A stretch of DNA of 37,695 bases from Lujinxingia vulgaris (GCF_007997005.1 NZ_VOSL01000001.1:1-37695); one strand, 5' to 3'. Positions 8,370 to 18,666 are shown, counted from the first letter of the stretch. The notes: generated by a model from the letters alone, not told the origin. A program made the numbers and translations.

Positions 8370-9443
8370 TCAGCCGGCGCTGAGCGACCAGCGCAGCTCA
8401 TCGCGCAGCGTGTCGATCTCCTGGTTCAGAACACGTTGGTCGGCGGCGCCCAGGACCACGCCGTGCAGACCGACAAAGGTTAAGTCGATATCAAAGACCG
8501 GCTCGCCATCGACGACCCGTTTGCGAAATTGAACATCGAGCTCCACCGGCTCCTGGTGGATGGTGGAGCGGCCCATGCAATAGAGAAAAAGGTAAACGAA
8601 GAGCGGGAGCACCAGCACAAAAAGGGGCACCATGGCGATGATGAAGGTGAGTGAGCCGCGCTCAAAGCGCAGGCGCTCGTGCTCGGACTGCACCACCCGG
8701 TAGCCGAAGGACTCAAAGAGGCGCTGAACGTGGAAGCGAAGCTCCTCTTCGTCTTTGACGCCGTAGGCCCGCATCTGACGCATGAAGACGGTCTGGGAGG
8801 GATCGCAGAAGGTGTCTTCGCTGGCTTCGATGCGGAAGGGGAAGCGGGCGTCGTTGTCGACGGCGACCATCGCGCGGCTGGTGGGGTCGACGACCGGGAG
8901 CTGATCTTTTTGCAGGCCGGTCTGGGAGACGGGGACCAGCTGGGCGTCGGTGTGTTTGTAGCGCTCTTCGATGTGAGCGCGCAGCGAGGCCGGAAGCAGG
9001 GGGTGGCTGGCCACGGCCAGGCGGCTGTGGTCGGCGCGGGCCTGGGCCTCTTGCTGTGTTTTCCGGGCCGGCGTGGGCATGCTCTGAGGCGCGTCCGGGT
9101 CGTGCGCCATCAGGTCGCGGGCGGCCTCGGTGGCGGCGTCGGCGGGCGGTGTGTTGGACCCGCTCTCCGGCTCAGCGCTCTGAGCGGCGGCCTGCTCCTC
9201 CTCGCGCCAGATGGGGCGAGGGAGGCTGCGGGAGTGGTCGACGCCGGGGATGGTGTATTCGAGGCGGCCGTCGCTTTTGATCTCCATCTCGACGAGCCCG
9301 GCCTGGGTGGCCTGCTCCAAAAAGGCGGTGACCCGTTCGTGGGTCAGCCCCAGGGCGTAAGCCAGATAAGAGGGCTGGAGCCGGTCCATGCCTTCTTCAT
9401 AGACCAGGCGCAGGATGTGCCACTCAAACTCCTCGTAGGTCAT
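8370..9443 (-). CDS. Winged-helix-like protein with a C-terminal membrane segment
   Basis: A 357-aa protein. Residues 1-68 look like a winged-helix domain: helix, LQPSYLAYALGLTHERVTAFLEQATQAGLVEM (helix-turn-helix followed by the last helix), then a GRLEYTIPG wing. Residues 70-160 are acidic and Ala/Pro-rich, likely disordered. A second conserved region (about 195-255) is mixed alpha/beta (MRQMRAYGVKDEEELRFHVQR). One hydrophobic segment (about 268-293, FIIAMVPLFVLVLPLFVYLFL) could cross the membrane once or as a hairpin. The C-terminus is a short helical tail. It could be a membrane-tethered sensor or a non-DNA-binding winged-helix adaptor. ATG 9443 is the only reasonable start but has a weak ribosome binding site. 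A 130-bp gap separates it from the next gene. Confidence 0.72.
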   Translation of the reverse strand: MTYEEFEWHILRLVYEEGMDRLQPSYLAYALGLTHERVTAFLEQATQAGLVEMEIKSDGRLEYTIPGVDHSRSLPRPIWREEEQAAAQSAEPESGSNTPPADAATEAARDLMAHDPDAPQSMPTPARKTQQEAQARADHSRLAVASHPLLPASLRAHIEERYKHTDAQLVPVSQTGLQKDQLPVVDPTSRAMVAVDNDARFPFRIEASEDTFCDPSQTVFMRQMRAYGVKDEEELRFHVQRLFESFGYRVVQSEHERLRFERGSLTFIIAMVPLFVLVLPLFVYLFLYCMGRSTIHQEPVELDVQFRKRVVDGEPVFDIDLTFVGLHGVVLGAADQRVLNQEIDTLRDELRWSLSAG

Positions 9444-9685
9444 GGTCCCGTCGCTCGGTCGCAGAGGTGAAGCCAGGGGGCGAAGTCAGAAGAAAGAACG
9501 CCCGGGGGGCGCCCCAACATTCCCGCACCCTTGAGCGCGGGGTTGCCGGCGGTCGAGGATGGCGAGCGCGTTGGTGGGGCGCGCACGAGGGCTCCCGCGC
9601 TCCAGGGCGACAGCCTCCACGCCAGAGCTCGGGCTTATATGTAGAGTCTAAGCACTTGCTACAGACATGGCAAACCCCCTGCCGG

Positions 9686-9800
9686 TGCCGAGCGCCCCAG
9701 GACGACGCTGGCTGTGTCGATAGGGATTCGCAGTAGCGCTGCTACAGCTTCATCCCTATCTCCTTGCCAGGCGCCGCCCTGGATGCGCTCGGGTTTTTGG
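9686..9800 (+). repeat. Dispersed structured repeat, copy 1
   Basis: About 115 bp with nested inverted repeats. The outer stem is CCGAGCGC (9688-9695) with GCGCTCGG (9785-9792). Inside it is a 9-bp perfect stem, GATAGGGAT (9719-9727) with ATCCCTATC (9752-9760). At the centre is GTAGC-GCT-GCTAC (9733-9745). Copies 2 (9813-9930) and 3 (27630-27749) are clearly related over the whole length. Confidence 0.85.
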
Positions 9801-9812
9801 GTTCGCGTCGGG

Positions 9813-9930
9813 GTGCCGAGCGCCCCAGGACGAAGCCAGCGGCGTCGCTGCGTCCTCGCGGTAGCGCTGCTACAGCTTCGTCCTTGCTCCTTGCTGGACT
9901 TCGCCCTGGATGCGCTCGGGTTTGGGGGCG
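9813..9930 (+). repeat. Dispersed structured repeat, copy 2
   Basis: Second copy, 128 bp downstream of copy 1 and in the same orientation. It keeps the outer stem CCGAGCGC (9816-9823) with GCGCTCGG (9912-9919) and the central GTAGCGCTGCTAC hairpin, but the middle stem is not complementary in this copy. It runs directly into the next repeat family. Confidence 0.85.
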
Positions 9931-9934
9931 TGCG

Positions 9935-10400
9935 GGGTGTGGTTGTGTGGTCAGGTGGTTGTGGGGCCTGGGGGGTACGCGGTGTGGGTCGATTCGTGAG
10001 GGCCTCTGGCGGTCCGAGCTGCGAACCCCCGACGGCCCACTCGAATCGACCCACTGCGCGAACCCGGGTGCCCCACAACCACCCAACCTCAAAGCACCCA
10101 ACCCACGCGTAGCGCCGGAGTCACTCAACCACCCAACCACAAAACGCAAACCCCCGACGGCCCACTCGAATCGACCCACCGCGCGAACCCGGGTGCCCCA
10201 CAACCACCCAACCTCAAAGCACCCAACCCACGCGTAGCGCCGGAGTCACTCAACCACCTAACCACAAAACGCGAACCCCCGACGGCCCACTCGAATCGAC
10301 TTATTGCGCAAACCCCGGCGCCCCGCAACCACCTAACCACAAAACGCGAACCCCCGAAGGCCCGCAGCACCTCCCCACTGCGCGAACCTCGGAGCCCGCT
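9935..10400. repeat. GTGGGTCGATTCGTGAGGGC repeat family, locus I (opposed copies)
   Basis: One forward unit carries the 20-bp core at 9984-10003. It is followed by reverse-oriented units starting at 10021, 10146 and 10271, with an exact 125-bp period between the first two; the third is shortened to 75 bp and a fourth partial unit begins at 10346. The reverse core reads GCCCACTCGAATCGACCCAC (10035-10054). Each unit is rich in ACAACCACCCAACC. The same family recurs at 30570-30826, 31440-31600 and 36848-37025. Confidence 0.85.
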
Positions 10401-10506
10401 GGCCAAGTCGGGATCGGGGAGTTATTTCTAATGCCACCGAAGTTGTAGCTGTTGATTGTGGTCGGTCCCGCCCGGGGCTCTTATTCGACTTTGCCAGGAG
10501 GAAAGT

Positions 10507-12465
<1,959 letters not shown>

Positions 12466-12527
12466 TTTGCGCGAGCCGGCCTGAAGGACGCTGCTGATGC
12501 GGACTTCGGGCTGGCCCGCTGCAACCT

Positions 12528-12569
12528 CCCGGCGGTCTGCGTACGACTTCGTATGGTCCGGCCGCCGGG
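12528..12569 (+). other. Two-tier hairpin between acs and the hydrolase gene
   Basis: The 8-bp arms CCCGGCGG (12528-12535) and CCGCCGGG (12562-12569) are perfectly complementary and enclose a second dyad, TACGA (12542-12546) with TCGTA (12549-12553). No T-run follows, so this is not a standard intrinsic terminator. It could attenuate, stabilise or process the acs-hydrolase transcript. Confidence 0.6.
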
Positions 12570-12606
12570 CCTGCATCACCTCCCTCCTGCACGTGACGTA
12601 CCCCCT

Positions 12607-13626
12607 ATGCAAATCGATGTGTTTCGGCTGAACAACGGCCAGGGCTGGGATCTTCAGCTCAAACGTTTTGTGGACCCCGAGCGTCTGGTCGAGGGGCGCC
12701 GCCCGGTGATGATGATCCCGGGCTACTGCATGAACACCTTTATCCTGAGCTACCACCCGGGGGGGACCTCGATGGTCAGCCACCTGGTGGACGAGGGCTT
12801 TGAGGTGTGGACGGCCAATCTGCGGGGGCAGGGCGACTCGAAACGGCGCTGGCCCGGGGTCGAAGATCACGGCTTTAAGGAGCTCGCGCTGGTGGACCTC
12901 CCGGCCGTGCGCGATAAGGCGCTGACCGAGAGCCTGCTCTCGCCAGATGCCATCGATCTCGTGGGGTGCAGCCTGGGGGCGACGGTGATCTATGCGTACC
13001 TGGGGCATCATCCCGACGATCATCAGGTGGGCTCGGTGATTTCCATCGGGGGGCCGCTGCGCTGGAACCAGTCTCATCCGCTGGTGCGCCTGGTGCTCTC
13101 CTCGCCGCGCCTGGCCGGGGCGCTGCCGGTCCGGGGGACCCGGCATATGGCGAAGTTGGCGCTGCCGGTGGCGAAGCGTTTTCCAAAACTGCTGCAGCTC
13201 TATCTGAACAGCGAGATCATCGATATGAGCGCGGCCGATGAGCTGATCAAGACGATCGATGATCCGAGTCGGCGGCTGACCCGGCAGATCGCGCACTGGC
13301 TTAAGGCGCGCGACCTTGTGGTGGACGGGCTCAACATCAGCCAGGCCCTCTACGATGTGGAGGTGCCGGTGATGTGTGTGCTGGCCAATCAGGATGGAAT
13401 TGTGCCGCCGCAGGCGGCGCTCTCGGTGCTCGATCATATCGGCTCCCGGCAGACCCGGGTGGTGCGGGTGGGCGATCAGCGCTACCCGCACGCACACGCC
13501 GATCTGTTCATCTCGCACGGCGCAAAGGAGTCTGTCTTTGAGCCGATGGCGACGTGGCTGGCCGAGCGTTACGAGGACGCCGCCGGTGGTGCGGGCACCT
13601 CGTGTAAGGAGGCGGTCGATGCCTGA
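12607..13626 (+). CDS. Alpha/beta hydrolase
   Basis: A 339-aa alpha/beta-hydrolase-fold protein, probably a cytoplasmic esterase or acyltransferase-like enzyme. The oxyanion region MMIPGYCMN precedes LRGQGDS. The nucleophile elbow is GCSLGA (G-x-S-x-G), the acid is probably Asp in ANQDGIVPP, and the catalytic His lies in HAHADLFISH near the C-terminus. The order and spacing fit the lipase/PhaC-like branch, but the substrate cannot be read. ATG 12607 opens directly with MQIDVFRLNNGQGW and is preferred to ATG 12553, which lies inside the hairpin; neither has a strong Shine-Dalgarno. The stop codon overlaps the start of mutM by 8 bp, so the two are translationally coupled. Confidence 0.88.
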   Translation: MQIDVFRLNNGQGWDLQLKRFVDPERLVEGRRPVMMIPGYCMNTFILSYHPGGTSMVSHLVDEGFEVWTANLRGQGDSKRRWPGVEDHGFKELALVDLPAVRDKALTESLLSPDAIDLVGCSLGATVIYAYLGHHPDDHQVGSVISIGGPLRWNQSHPLVRLVLSSPRLAGALPVRGTRHMAKLALPVAKRFPKLLQLYLNSEIIDMSAADELIKTIDDPSRRLTRQIAHWLKARDLVVDGLNISQALYDVEVPVMCVLANQDGIVPPQAALSVLDHIGSRQTRVVRVGDQRYPHAHADLFISHGAKESVFEPMATWLAERYEDAAGGAGTSCKEAVDA

Positions 13627-14425
13627 GCTGGCGGAGGTCGAAGTCGCGCGCCGCAATGTGGCGGGCTGGTGGGAGGGGGAGGCCGCGGCCGAAGTTCGCC
13701 TGCTCGACGCGAAGGTCTTGAAAAAGGGCAGCGCGCGGGAGCTGGAGGAGGCGATGTTGCGGCCGCTTGTGGCGATGCGGCGGCGCGGCAAGTACCTGTG
13801 GGCGGAGCTTGAGGGGGGGCATGCGGTGATGTTTCATTTTCGTATGACCGGCAAGATTACCTGTGAGACGACGCCTCAGCCTCGCTTCGCTCGGCTGGCC
13901 TGGCGGGTCGATAAGACGGGCTGGCTGACCTTCAAAGATTCGCGGCGGCTGGGGCATGTGGAGGTGCTCGCGCCCGGGGAGCTTGAGCGCTACGACGCCC
14001 TTTTGCGCATGGGCAAAGAGCCGCACGACATCACGGTGGATGAGCTCCGAGAGGCCGCCTCCGACAGGCGCCAGCTCAAGAGCGCCCTGCTCGACCAGGG
14101 GGTGGTGGCGGGGGTGGGCAACATCGCGATCAGCGAGCTGTTCTGGCGTCTTCAGCTGCCTCCCGAGGTGCGCTGCGGGGAGCTCAGCCAGGCGCAGTGG
14201 GAGGCGCTGGTCGAGGAGATGCCGCGCTACTTTGACGAGATCATCGCGCGCTCCATGGCCGATGAGATCGCGTATATGAATGAGGCCGGCGGCGAGAATA
14301 TTTTTGAAGTCTATGGTCGAAAAGGGGAGGCGTGCCCCCGGTGTGAGGAGGCGATCGAGCGGGTGAAGGTCGCCGGTCGCTCCACGTACTTTTGCCCGGC
14401 CTGCCAGCCTCCTGTTAACGCCTGA
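13619..14425 (+). CDS. mutM: Formamidopyrimidine-DNA glycosylase (Fpg/MutM family)
   Basis: Base-excision repair glycosylase/AP lyase that removes oxidised purines such as 8-oxoguanine. The 268-aa protein starts MPELAEVE, giving the catalytic N-terminal Pro and the following Glu after Met removal. The conserved beta-hairpin Lys is at 58 (RRRGKYLW). The helix-two-turn-helix region reads LLDQGVVAGVGNIAISELFW. The C-terminal zinc finger CPRC...GRSTYFCPAC carries four Cys and the conserved Arg that contacts DNA. AAGGAGG (13606-13612) sits 6 nt before ATG 13619, and the gene overlaps the hydrolase by 8 bp. Some family members prefer other lesions (Nei-like), so the exact substrate is not fixed by sequence alone. 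The frame is open far upstream, but that extension is the hydrolase gene read in another frame. Confidence 0.94.
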   Translation: MPELAEVEVARRNVAGWWEGEAAAEVRLLDAKVLKKGSARELEEAMLRPLVAMRRRGKYLWAELEGGHAVMFHFRMTGKITCETTPQPRFARLAWRVDKTGWLTFKDSRRLGHVEVLAPGELERYDALLRMGKEPHDITVDELREAASDRRQLKSALLDQGVVAGVGNIAISELFWRLQLPPEVRCGELSQAQWEALVEEMPRYFDEIIARSMADEIAYMNEAGGENIFEVYGRKGEACPRCEEAIERVKVAGRSTYFCPACQPPVNA

Positions 14426-14439
14426 AGAGTGAGCATACG

Positions 14440-14739
14440 ATGAGCGAGAATCTTCAACGCATCGGCCAGCAGGTGGCCGCGGCGATATCTCAAAACGGTT
14501 CGGAATTTGAGGGCTTTATGCTGCGCTGCGACCCTGGTGAGCCCGGTATGATCTATGTGGCGCTGCGGGGGGCAAAACGCGAGACGGCTGTCGGGGAGCG
14601 CCTGGCCGAGAAGCTCGACGCCCTGGTGGGGGCGGAGCTTGCAAAGGAGCAGGACCTGTCGCTGACGCATACCATCCTGATGGGCCGCGGCGACAAAGAC
14701 CTGCTCCTTCGCGTGGAGATTTCCCGGTCGGGGGCTTGA
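14440..14739 (+). CDS. Small conserved hypothetical protein downstream of mutM
   Basis: A 99-aa soluble protein I do not recognise. It has an amphipathic N-terminal helix (NLQRIGQQVAAAIS), then alternating beta strands (GFMLRCD, MIYVALRG), a helix (VGERLAEKLDALVG) and a final strand LLLRVEIS, consistent with a compact alpha/beta domain. ATG 14440 lies 14 bp after the mutM stop with a weak GAGTGAG upstream, so it is probably the last gene of the hydrolase-mutM operon. It ends 1 bp before the stop codon of the convergent lipoprotein gene. Confidence 0.7.
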   Translation: MSENLQRIGQQVAAAISQNGSEFEGFMLRCDPGEPGMIYVALRGAKRETAVGERLAEKLDALVGAELAKEQDLSLTHTILMGRGDKDLLLRVEISRSGA

Positions 14740-14740
14740 A

Positions 14741-15370
14741 TTAGCCCGGGCCGTTGCCGGGGTGGTCGAGCTCGGGGCAGTGGGGGATGTTCATGCTGCC
14801 GTAGAAGGCGTCTTCGGTCGTCGTAAGGTCCTCGCCGTCGAAGGTGATGCCAGCGTTGACGCGAAACTCCAGGCCGCCTCCCTGCTGGTAGCAGTCTTCG
14901 GTGCACATCTCAGGATTGTTCATGTCCAGTCCCAGCAACACGTTGCTGTCGGCATAGGTGCCTCGCCGCATCTCGCCCTTGTGGGTGAGTTCAATGGCGG
15001 TGTCGTCGTGGAGCAGGGGACGGCCGTTGCTGGCGTTGAGTTGGAAGGGGCCGATGGTGGCAAAGGGGTCGGTGGGGGCGGCGCCGTCTGACGGGCAGGC
15101 CTCATCGCCCTGGTTGCGGGCATAGACCATGAACTCCCAGCCGCCGGAGTCGCTGCTTTCGGGGGGAATCATGCCGTAGGCGACGTTGGACAGGTAGGTG
15201 CCTTTGTCGGCCTCTTTGATGCAGAAGAGCTCCTGGCCGTCTTCCCGCAGGCCGCAGCCGCTGCCCTGGTCGCGGTTTTGATTCGTGTCGGGGCCATCGC
15301 CTTCGCCGCAGGCGCTGATGGCGAGCAGGGCGGTGGCGGAGAGGGCAAGGAGGGGCAGAGATTTCAACAT
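14741..15370 (-). CDS. Cys-rich lipoprotein of unknown function
   Basis: A 209-aa secreted lipoprotein. The signal peptide MLKSLPLLALSATALLAISAC ends in a lipobox (ISA before Cys21). The mature part begins with an acidic Asn/Asp linker and then carries several cysteines (GCGLREDG, LFCIKEAD, EACPSDG, MCTEDCYQQ, IPHCPELD) likely to form disulfides in the periplasm or at the surface. No family is recognised. Of two adjacent ATGs, the one at 15370 has GGAG 5 nt upstream and is preferred; the first ATG (15373) is only 2 nt from it. It converges on the 99-aa gene with 1 bp between stop codons. The terminator at 15465-15503 ends the gene upstream of it. Confidence 0.75.
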   Translation of the reverse strand: MLKSLPLLALSATALLAISACGEGDGPDTNQNRDQGSGCGLREDGQELFCIKEADKGTYLSNVAYGMIPPESSDSGGWEFMVYARNQGDEACPSDGAAPTDPFATIGPFQLNASNGRPLLHDDTAIELTHKGEMRRGTYADSNVLLGLDMNNPEMCTEDCYQQGGGLEFRVNAGITFDGEDLTTTEDAFYGSMNIPHCPELDHPGNGPG

Positions 15371-15464
15371 CATCGCTCCGTGGATGCGATCATCGAAGGT
15401 GCGCCGGGCGCAGTGCAAGTAGGAGCGTTCAGTGTGCTCGCTCAGGTGCTGATTGCAACAAAAA

Positions 15465-15503
15465 ACGCCGGCGCCTTCCCTTGATCGGGGGAGGCGCCGG
15501 CGT
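15465..15503 (-). terminator. Rho-independent terminator of the first beta-helix lipoprotein gene
   Basis: A 16-bp GC-rich stem with one mismatch (15465-15480 with 15488-15503, core ACGCCGGCGCC) and a 7-nt loop. On the minus strand it is followed by TTTTTT. It lies 35 bp past the stop codon of the 15538-18666 gene. Confidence 0.92.
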
Positions 15504-15537
15504 CTTTTCTTCAGGAAGGCTCAGCCCTCAGGGGGCG

Positions 15538-18500
15538 TCACTCCCAGGTGATGGAGTCGATGACGATTTGTTTGCTCAGGGCGTTTCGCACCTCCAGCAC
15601 GAACTCCCCGGAGATCCCCAGGTTATCGACGCTCAGCGTGAAGATCTCACCGTCGACATCGAAGGCGGGGCTGGTGGCGACGACGGTGCCATTGACGAGG
15701 ATCTCGAACTGGCGGTTGCCGCCGCCGGTGAAGGCTTTGCGGTAATCGACGGAGATGGCGTCGACGCCGCCGGGGAGGGTCGCGCGCACATAGGCACCGG
15801 AGGATTTGAAGAGGATGCCCTTGCCGTCGATCTCAAAGCCGGACTCGTTTCGCGCCCCGGTGTACTCCCAGGTGATGCCGTTCACGCCGACAAAGGTGCC
15901 ATCCACATACGAGGAGCCGGAGAGCTCCAGGGTATCAAAGGTCTCGGTGGTGGGACCCGAGCTCGGAGCGAGCTGCCAGGCGCCGATGGTGCAGAGGCCT
16001 TCGAAGGGGCGAGCTTCGCCGCGCTGGTCAACGGTGAGCGGGGCGTCGTCGAGGTCCAGGCAGCGGGCCTCGGTGATGGAGAGGTCCGCCTGCGAGGCCT
16101 CGACCACCTCGATGGTGCGGGTGAAGCCGCCGTTGTCGGCCAGGGTGCCCAGGGGGCTGGCCAGCGGGCTTGCGGTCAGGCCGATGGTGTCGGTGGCGTC
16201 TTCGTCGATGATGGCCAGGTCGGCGGCGCTGATGAAGTTGTCGCCGCCGGAGACGATGGCGCTGGAGGTGGAGACGCGGCCGAGCTGGGCGCCGGCGGTA
16301 CCGGCGATGGTGTTGCCGGCGAAGACCGAGCGGGAGGTCTTGAGCGAGGAGGTGGCGCTGCCGTCGAGGAGCACCGCCGCGCCGCGCTCCGCATCGTTGC
16401 CGGCGAAGGTGGCGAAGTTGAGGGTGGCGTTTCCGGTGGCGCCGACGAGGATGGCGCCGCCGTCGCCTTCGGCCTGGTTGGCGTCGAAGGTGGTGTTCTC
16501 CACGTTGAGGACGCTATTCACCGAGATGGCGCCGCCGTCGGGGGCGGTGTTGAGCTCGAAGAGGGCTTGCTTCACGTTGGTCTGCGCCAGGGGGGTACCG
16601 GAGACGCCGCCGTTGAAGGGGGCGAAGATGGCGCCGCCGTGGATGGCTGCGCTGTTCGAGGAAAAGCGAGCGTCTTCGATGTTCAGCGCGCCGGCGTTTT
16701 GGATGGCGCCGCCGCGCATGGTCGCCTGGTTGTTGGTGAAGATGACGTCGTTGGCCGTGATGCTTCCGGTGGAAGCGTTTGCAATGGCGCCACCGCTGGA
16801 GGCGTGGTTGTCGTCAAAATGCACATCGAAGAGGGTCAGGTCGCCCTGGTTGTAGATGGCGCCGCCCTGGTCCGCTCCGGCGCGGGCGCCGCGGATGCTC
16901 AGGCTCTGGATGAGGAGCACCGCGTCGGGGTTGGTCACCGAGAAGATGCGCAGCGCACCACCTTCGATCGCGGTGGTGTCGCGGCCGTTGCCGATGATGG
17001 AGATGTTACGAGCGAGCGCGATCTGACCGCTGGTGACGTCGATCTGGTCGACGCCCGGGGCGAAGGTGACCACGCTGTCGGCGTTGACGCGGCCGATGAC
17101 TTCGCGCAGCGAGCCCAGGCCTGCGTCGTCGGTGCGGGTGACCAGCGTGGGCTCAACGGCCTCGACGCTGGCGCTGACGATGTTGGATTCGGGGATGACC
17201 ACGTCTTGCGCGCCGGTGATGTAGAAGTCGTTGCCCCACTGATCGGTGGGGGCGGACGCAGCGCGCACGCTGTAGGTGCCGGCGGGGACTTCGATGGCCT
17301 CGCTCCCCTGGCCACTCAAGGTGCGAGTGGCCGCGACGGCGTCGGCGGCGTCGACGATCTCCAGGGTGTAGCTGCCCTGGTCGCCCAGGTCGTAGGTCAG
17401 GTTCAGCGTGGTGGCCGGGGCGACGTAGGTGATCACCGCGGCGGTGTTTTGCTCGCTGATGAGCTCGACGCTGGTGCCGGTGGCGCTGTAGGTGACGCCG
17501 CCGACGCTCACATCGGCCGGGGTCAGGGTGTAGTCGCCGGGGACGAGGTCGTCGAGCTGCTCGTCGCCGGTCAGCGTGGTCTCAAAGCCTTCGGGGCCTT
17601 CGAGGGTGATGTCGGCGTCGGCGCCCGCGGGCAGGCCTTCGACGACGAGCTCGAAGCTGGCGAGCATCAGGTCGTAGCGAAGTTCGCTGGTCACATCGTC
17701 ACCGCTGGCCAGCTCCACTTCAATGGGCTCGCCGCGGTAGAGGGCCGGTCCGTCGGTGACGGGCTCGGGGGTGAGATCGTAGGTGCCCGGGGTCAGATCG
17801 CTGAAGGTCTCCGAGCCGGTGAGCGGGCCGATGTCTTCGGGGCCGTCGACGGTGATGTTGGCGTCGACGCCCGAGGGAAGCCCGTCCACGATGAGCTCCC
17901 AGCGGGCGGTGACGAGCTCAAAGGTGAGGGTGACATCGGTCTGGGTCTCGCTGGCGATGCTCACGGGGACGTCTTCGGCCTCAAAGGTGCGGAGCCCCTC
18001 GATGACCGGGTCGGCCACAAGCGTGTAGTCGCCGGGCTGCAGGTCTTCGAGGAGCTCGCCGCCGACGACCGGGGTCTCGGTGCCGCCTTCCGAGCGCAGG
18101 GTGAGCACCGGAACGAGGCCTTCTTCCAGGCCCTCCACGCTTACGTTGAGGCTGCCGGGGAGGGCATCACCGCAGATCAGGCGTACGGTCAGGGGGAAGG
18201 TGAGGTTTTCGGGGTCGTTGGTGTTGAAGGTGAGATCGGAGGCGAAGTTGCCGCCGCCGGTCTCCGGGCAGCTCGCACGCACGCCGACCTCGGCGCTCTC
18301 GCCAGCGTCGACTTCCAGGGAGTCCGGGCTTACGCGCAGGGCGTTGTTCGGCGAGAGGATGTTGACGATGAGGGTCCGGGTGCCGGGGTTCTCGACCTCG
18401 ATGGTGCCTTCCACCGATTGTCCGGCGGCGGCGTTGAGGGTGAGCTCTTCGGGCACGACGATGACCGGACCTTCGCGGGGCTCGACGTCGGGTTCGGCGT

Positions 18501-18666
18501 CGGGCTCGTCGGGGTCGGTGTCTCCGGCGTCGGGATCTTCGGCGTCGGGGCCGACGTCGGTGAGATCGCCGGTATCCGGGTCGGCCACCGGGGTGTCGTC
18601 TCCGCCGCAGGCGATGCTGAGGCTCAGGATAAGGCTTAAGATGAGGAGCGAGGGGCGAAGCTGCAT
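15538..18666 (-). CDS. Beta-helix surface lipoprotein, paralogue 1 (three stalk repeats)
   Basis: A 1,042-aa lipoprotein. The signal peptide ends SLSIAC with lipidated Cys20, followed by GGDD and an Asp/Pro-rich linker (23-65). Residues 67-168 form an Ig-like domain of the ASPM/Hydin or choice-of-anchor-D style. Three beta-sandwich repeats of about 82 aa (170-252, 253-334, 335-417) share VxGLPxGxxAxITLxGP and DLxPGDYTLTP. A cap module (418-509) ends in TDQWGND. GSLREVIGRVN (518-528) resembles the CSLREA motif. Residues about 540-850 are right-handed beta-helix turns with recurring GGAI and N-N-x-A steps. An LADNGGFTRT ... DQRGEARP ... CTIGAW anchor-Q-like segment follows, then a beta-sandwich (about 915-1042) resembling C-terminal domains of secreted nucleases. 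AAGGAG lies 6 nt before ATG 18666. Likely a surface adhesin or stalk; ligand unknown. Confidence 0.9.
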   Translation of the reverse strand: MQLRPSLLILSLILSLSIACGGDDTPVADPDTGDLTDVGPDAEDPDAGDTDPDEPDAEPDVEPREGPVIVVPEELTLNAAAGQSVEGTIEVENPGTRTLIVNILSPNNALRVSPDSLEVDAGESAEVGVRASCPETGGGNFASDLTFNTNDPENLTFPLTVRLICGDALPGSLNVSVEGLEEGLVPVLTLRSEGGTETPVVGGELLEDLQPGDYTLVADPVIEGLRTFEAEDVPVSIASETQTDVTLTFELVTARWELIVDGLPSGVDANITVDGPEDIGPLTGSETFSDLTPGTYDLTPEPVTDGPALYRGEPIEVELASGDDVTSELRYDLMLASFELVVEGLPAGADADITLEGPEGFETTLTGDEQLDDLVPGDYTLTPADVSVGGVTYSATGTSVELISEQNTAAVITYVAPATTLNLTYDLGDQGSYTLEIVDAADAVAATRTLSGQGSEAIEVPAGTYSVRAASAPTDQWGNDFYITGAQDVVIPESNIVSASVEAVEPTLVTRTDDAGLGSLREVIGRVNADSVVTFAPGVDQIDVTSGQIALARNISIIGNGRDTTAIEGGALRIFSVTNPDAVLLIQSLSIRGARAGADQGGAIYNQGDLTLFDVHFDDNHASSGGAIANASTGSITANDVIFTNNQATMRGGAIQNAGALNIEDARFSSNSAAIHGGAIFAPFNGGVSGTPLAQTNVKQALFELNTAPDGGAISVNSVLNVENTTFDANQAEGDGGAILVGATGNATLNFATFAGNDAERGAAVLLDGSATSSLKTSRSVFAGNTIAGTAGAQLGRVSTSSAIVSGGDNFISAADLAIIDEDATDTIGLTASPLASPLGTLADNGGFTRTIEVVEASQADLSITEARCLDLDDAPLTVDQRGEARPFEGLCTIGAWQLAPSSGPTTETFDTLELSGSSYVDGTFVGVNGITWEYTGARNESGFEIDGKGILFKSSGAYVRATLPGGVDAISVDYRKAFTGGGNRQFEILVNGTVVATSPAFDVDGEIFTLSVDNLGISGEFVLEVRNALSKQIVIDSITWE

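Larger units (their letters stand above)
9444..10506. other. Repeat-filled divergent spacer upstream of acs
   Basis: This 1,063-bp spacer separates the winged-helix/membrane gene (-) from acs (+). It contains two copies of a roughly 115-bp structured repeat (9686-9930), one forward copy of the GTGGGTCGATTCGTGAGGGC family (9935-10010) and an array of reverse copies with a 125-bp period (10021-10400). An AT-richer stretch at about 10415-10460 is the most likely place for the acs promoter, but no -35/-10 pair is convincing. ORFs crossing it translate repeat DNA and are not believed. Confidence 0.75.

Noticed and set aside
9659-10406. ORFs encoding RFEWAVGG-type repeats in the spacer before acs
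   Set aside because: They translate the reverse units of a dispersed repeat present at several loci, in both strands, with no gene-like start.
9444-10506. Insertion sequence or transposon remnant
   Set aside because: Repeats are present but no transposase fragment or target-site duplication could be recognised.
15481-18639. Plus-strand ORF of 1,052 aa opposite beta-helix lipoprotein paralogue 1
   Set aside because: Low-complexity Gly/Ala/Asp/Val translation mirroring the codon bias of the real minus-strand gene. Similar shadows lie opposite the other paralogues and acs.
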